Source: CAVORB01 sp963736235 (GTDB taxonomy: Bacteria; Pseudomonadota; Gammaproteobacteria; Chromatiales; Chromatiaceae). Taken from it: a stretch of DNA of 64,000 nucleotides. Position numbers and translations under genes: made by a program. Position 1 is the stretch's first letter. Each line of letters starts with the position of its first letter. This document shows positions 62,329 through 64,000 of this stretch, piece after piece. The stretch is from positions 1 to 64,000 of the forward strand of contig CAVTOR010000005.1 of assembly GCA_963736235.1 (NCBI GenBank), in the 5' to 3' direction. Below the pieces are notes generated by a model that was given only the letters and a program-made list of their open reading frames with translations, was not told where the DNA came from and searched no databases.

Positions 62329-63258
62329 ATGACGAAGTCTTTGTATCGACGCGCCGGGATGGGCGCTGGCTCCAGCATCCGGTCCGTCCTGGTCGGCCTC
62401 GCGCTAGCGGGAATCGTGTCGGCCGCGGGTGGCGGAGGGTTCTGGTACGGCCTGACGATCGCCCGTGGCGAGGCGCATGTCGGCGCGACCATGGCGGCGG
62501 TTTCGGCGTATCTGGAACGTGAGCGCGCTCAGCTGGATATGGCGAGGCGTGAGGCGACGTCCCACCTGGATGCGTTGGGCGGGCGGCTCGGGCAGATGCA
62601 GGCAGAGATGCTGCGTCTCAACGCCCTAGGCGACCGGTTGGTACACATGGCAGGCTTGAGCGCCGAGGAATTTGATTTCGAGAACCCGCCGCCCCTTGGT
62701 GGTCCCGAGCCGTCCGAGGTCACCGAGACGACGGTCGCGGAGCTCACCGAAGAGATGAAGAATCTGTTCAGCGAGCTTCAGGACCGGGGCGACAAGCTCA
62801 GCCTCCTCGAGCGCCTCATCATGGAGCGCGATCTCGACGCTGAGATCCTGCCGGCCGGCAGCCCCGTGCTGTCCGGGTTCATCACATCCAAGTTCGGATA
62901 CCGCAAGGACCCGATCAATCGCAAGGGCAGCCTCCACCTCGGCGTCGATTTTGCCGGTAAGCGCGGTGCGCCGATCGTCGCCGTGGCAGATGGCCTGGTC
63001 ATCCTGGCGGAGACCCGGAACGGCTTCGGGCGCACGGTCGAGATCCGCCACGGCAATGGCCTGGTGACGCGATACGCCCACAACCAGGAACTGAAGGTGA
63101 AGGAGGGCGAGCTGGTCAAGCAGGGTCAGGTGATCGCCACCCTGGGATCGAGCGGCCGCGCCACTGGTCCGCACCTGCATTTCGAGGTCCTGAAGGATGG
63201 CGAACAGGTCAACCCCCTGAATTTCGTCGGCATGAAGAAACGCGAGTCAAAGGGCTGA
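62329..63258 (+). CDS. M23 metallopeptidase (LytM-type envelope protein)
   Basis: 309 residues. Membrane anchor (SVLVGLALAGIVSAAGGGGF), coiled-coil stem (YLERERAQLDMARREATSHL; LTEEMKNLFSELQDRGDKLS), then the peptidase domain with HLGVDFAGKRGAPIVAVADG (HxxxD), and HLHFEVLKDGEQVNPLNFVG (HxH). All zinc ligands are present. Located in front of secA, a common arrangement. Cuts peptide crosslinks in the wall. The ATG at 62329 is preferred; the upstream TTG lacks a ribosome site. The 216-base spacer to secA has a GC-rich inverted repeat at 63396-63423. Confidence 0.93.
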   Translation: MTKSLYRRAGMGAGSSIRSVLVGLALAGIVSAAGGGGFWYGLTIARGEAHVGATMAAVSAYLERERAQLDMARREATSHLDALGGRLGQMQAEMLRLNALGDRLVHMAGLSAEEFDFENPPPLGGPEPSEVTETTVAELTEEMKNLFSELQDRGDKLSLLERLIMERDLDAEILPAGSPVLSGFITSKFGYRKDPINRKGSLHLGVDFAGKRGAPIVAVADGLVILAETRNGFGRTVEIRHGNGLVTRYAHNQELKVKEGELVKQGQVIATLGSSGRATGPHLHFEVLKDGEQVNPLNFVGMKKRESKG

Positions 63259-63474
63259 GAAGCCCGTTTTCCGGTCGTCCCCCGGCCCACGTTGCCGCGC
63301 ATCGTCGGCCGACCATCAAAGTAAACGCGAGCTCAACCGCCCTCAAGTCGTCGTGTCGGGGTCTGCCGGACCCTAAGCCCGACACCCCCAATCGAAGCGG
63401 CCCCACGCGACTGCGCGGGCCGCTACTTTCGGGTATGATTCCGCTATTTTTCCGCCCTTCGGAACCCCCCGTTT

Positions 63475-64000
63475 ATGGTCAGTAATCTGCTCAAGAAGGT
63501 CTTCGGCAGCCGCAACGAGCGACTCGTCAAGCGGATGTCGAAGAAGGTCGCCGAGATCAACGCCCTGGAACCCGAGGTCGAAAAGCTCTCGGACGCGGAG
63601 CTGCAGGCGCAAGACGGCGGAGTTCCGCCGGCGCCTGGAGGACGGGGCGGCGCTGGGAGACATCCTGCCAGAGGCGTTTGCGGTGGTGCGCGAGGCGGGT
63701 CGCCGGGTGCTGGGCATGCGCCACTTCGACGTCCAGCTCATCGGCGGCATGGTGCTCAACGATGGCAAGATCGCCGAGATGCGCACCGGCGAGGGTAAGA
63801 CCCTGGTGGCGACCCTGGCGGCCTACCTGAACGCCTTGCCGGCCAAGGGCGTGCATGTGGTCACGGTCAACGACTATCTTGCCCGGCGCGATGCCGAGTG
63901 GATGGGCCGGCATCTACCACTTCCTCGGTCTGTCGGTCGGCGTCATCAACTCCTCCGGCGGCATGGGGCCGGACGCCGCCTCCTATCTGTTACGATCCCG
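63475..64000 (+). CDS. secA: Protein translocase ATPase SecA, 5' part (frameshifts)
   Basis: Starts LLKKVFGSRNERLVKRMSKK and VAEINALEPEVEKLSDAELQ. A shift near 63610 leads to TAEFRRRLEDGAALGDILPE, RRVLGMRHFDVQLIGGMVL and Walker A MRTGEGKTLVATLAAYLNAL, then HVVTVNDYLARRDAEWMG. Another shift near 63905 leads to IYHFLGLSVGVINSSGG. Cut by the window end; drives proteins through SecYEG. Confidence 0.94.

Overview
The window is chromosomal DNA of a GC-rich gammaproteobacterium, most likely a sulfur-oxidising member of the Chromatiales (purple sulfur bacteria and relatives). Three things point there: the complete division/cell-wall (dcw) gene order with rsmI-lpoA-yraN-dolP and the RNase P RNA just upstream; the rppH-ptsP pair next to a HAD phosphatase; and a Gly/Tyr-rich exported protein at 33978-34337 that strongly resembles the sulfur globule proteins of Allochromatium.

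Layout. 1-7.5 kb: a sulfatase region with a cut-off sulfatase start, an octaheme cytochrome c fused to TPR repeats, a small exported protein with a truncated duplicate, a porin-like outer membrane protein, and a frameshifted arylsulfatase. 7.7-11.9 kb: a two-component system (histidine kinase with a periplasmic ABC-type sensor, FixJ-like regulator), a degenerate receiver protein framed by a perfect 13-bp inverted repeat, and a truncated second sensor. 11.9-19.95 kb: an accessory island holding vapBC, parDE, a decayed IS110-family element, the tail of a DUF3987 protein, several small lower-GC hypothetical genes bracketed by TTTAGCCA-type repeat clusters, and a 3' half of tRNA-Lys that looks like an integration scar. 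20.5-24.8 kb: a Cys-rich secreted peptide, a thioredoxin-fold protein divergent from an HxlR regulator, ampD, and a CBS / PII-like / DUF1538 pair operon. 25.2-43.3 kb: housekeeping genes (DUF1631, nadC, an EgtB-like protein with an in-frame stop, an AAA+ ATPase, leuA, uracil-DNA glycosylase, sulfur globule protein, rppH, ptsP, glcD, dolP, yraN, lpoA, rsmI, rnpB). 43.4-64 kb: the dcw cluster mraZ-rsmH-ftsL-ftsI-murE-murF-mraY-murD-ftsW-murG-murC-(murB)-ddlB-ftsQ-ftsA-ftsZ-lpxC, then dciA (opposite strand), an M23 peptidase and the start of secA.

How it works together. The dcw genes make lipid II (murE, murF, mraY, murD, murG, murC, ddlB), build the divisome (ftsL, ftsI, ftsQ, ftsA, ftsZ, ftsW) and commit lipid A synthesis (lpxC). 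ampD, lpoA, dolP and the M23 peptidase belong to the same envelope theme. MraZ boxes and a sigma-70 promoter precede mraZ.

Caution. Many genes that must be intact in a living cell (leuA, rsmI, murG, murC, ftsQ, ftsA, ftsZ, lpxC, secA) carry frameshifts, and murB is reduced to its two ends. This reads as sequencing or assembly error, so pseudogene calls elsewhere in the window should be held loosely. I did not find a clearly new multi-gene system. The best leads are the repeat-bracketed cargo at 15.8-17.8 kb, the degenerate receiver inside a palindromic inverted repeat, the octaheme-TPR cytochrome, the twin CX3C peptide and the ligand-poor EgtB-like protein.
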